This document shows positions 27,796 through 28,300 of a stretch of 28,300 bases of DNA, piece after piece; the first letter of the stretch is position 1, and each line of letters opens with the position of its first letter. A program made the translations under genes and the position numbers. Source of the stretch: Nemertoderma westbladi (Eukaryota; Xenacoelomorpha; Nemertodermatida; Nemertodermatidae). The DNA lies in assembly GCA_032718475.1 (NCBI GenBank), contig JAUCBJ010003040.1, forward strand, positions 1-28,300. Direction: 5' to 3'. The notes beneath the pieces were generated by a model that made no database searches, had not been told where the DNA came from, and worked only from the letters and a program-made list of their open reading frames with translations.

Positions 27796-28300
27796 GTTAC
27801 ATTTACCAACAACAACTTAATAATAAACGTTATGGAGTATTTGTCAGACTTCTGAAGTGAATAACCACGACAAATGGATCTGCCGTGAATATTCAGAGTA
27901 ATAATTGATGGTTCGTGTATTAAATGAAGAAGATGGAGAAAATTATACGCTCTATTTATGGGGGGGGGGGGGGGGGGTGGGGGGGGTACCCCCTCCCTTG
28001 GGTAAATTTTCACATTTTTGTGTTTATTTCATCTGATGCAGAATTAATTCAATAATTTGAATGAGCCCCTTACACTTCTATATATACTGTATCTACTATG
28101 TATAAGTAAAAGGAACTCCGAGGGAGTAGCCGGACGGCCACTACTGGCGTCGTTCATAATTAGACAAAATGCACTCTACTAATGCATCTTCAATGATGTC
28201 CTGGGTTTATGTGCCACAGAGAAACATAGCACTTTTTCTTTCCTACATAACCTTCCTGACACTTAAGGCGTATCAAATGTCACTTCCCGAAACAATGCCC
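27796..28300. other. Right flank with poly-G tract
   Basis: 18 G at 27960-27977, one T, then 8 G at 27979-27986. The 107-codon minus-strand ORF here reads the tract as poly-proline and has no domain. Nothing else is recognised to the end of the window. Confidence 0.45.

Overview
This looks like repeat-rich nuclear DNA from a marine invertebrate. The supporting signs are AT-rich noncoding DNA, three animal-type protein genes each readable as one exon, two tRNA-derived SINEs, two copies of a young APE-type LINE, several MITE-like inverted-repeat elements and two blocks of satellite DNA. Inverted arms built from tandem units of about 15 bp, and a second foldback element with an 8-bp target duplication, recall the TU foldback elements described from sea urchins. 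I therefore favour an echinoderm or a related deuterostome, with low confidence. There is no bacterial, plasmid or CRISPR content.

Layout. 1-1200: a foldback element whose arms are C/G-rich minisatellites in opposite orientation. 1.7-4.5 kb: a 64-bp satellite with higher-order repetition, then an 80/81-bp satellite. 5.0-5.4 kb: a decayed LINE reverse-transcriptase relic (minus strand). 5.8-7.25 kb: a minus-strand gene for a compact type I membrane protein with one six-bladed YWTD (LDL-receptor type) propeller, interrupted by a single apparent 1-nt frameshift. 8.7-9.0 kb: a SINE. 9.6-13.7 kb: a cluster of nested or adjacent DNA transposons: an inverted-repeat pair split by a 0.9-kb near-perfect palindrome, a 1.8-kb element filled with ACGAATG/CATTCGT motifs that contains a smaller MITE, and a 334-bp Harbinger-like MITE with a TTA duplication. 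13.9 kb: a 13-bp minisatellite. 15.1-16.2 kb: a minus-strand RING-H2 E3 ligase gene. 16.2-17.4 kb: a foldback element with an 8-bp duplication, inserted about 20 bp upstream of the RING start codon. 18.3-20.2 kb: a plus-strand BTB-BACK-Kelch gene, a probable Cullin-3 adaptor. 21.4-27.0 kb: two LINE copies in opposite orientation; the longer one lies between 247-bp direct repeats that read as an exceptionally long target-site duplication. 27.65-27.8 kb: a second SINE-like sequence.

The three host genes show no sign of being a functional cluster. Two of them (RING-H2 and BTB-Kelch) both belong to ubiquitin-ligase biology, but they are divergently arranged around a transposon and nothing in the sequence ties them together. 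The main biological interest is the mobile DNA: the long LINE target duplication, two foldback elements that share inner sequence but have different outer arms, the large palindrome, and the motif-packed 1.8-kb element.
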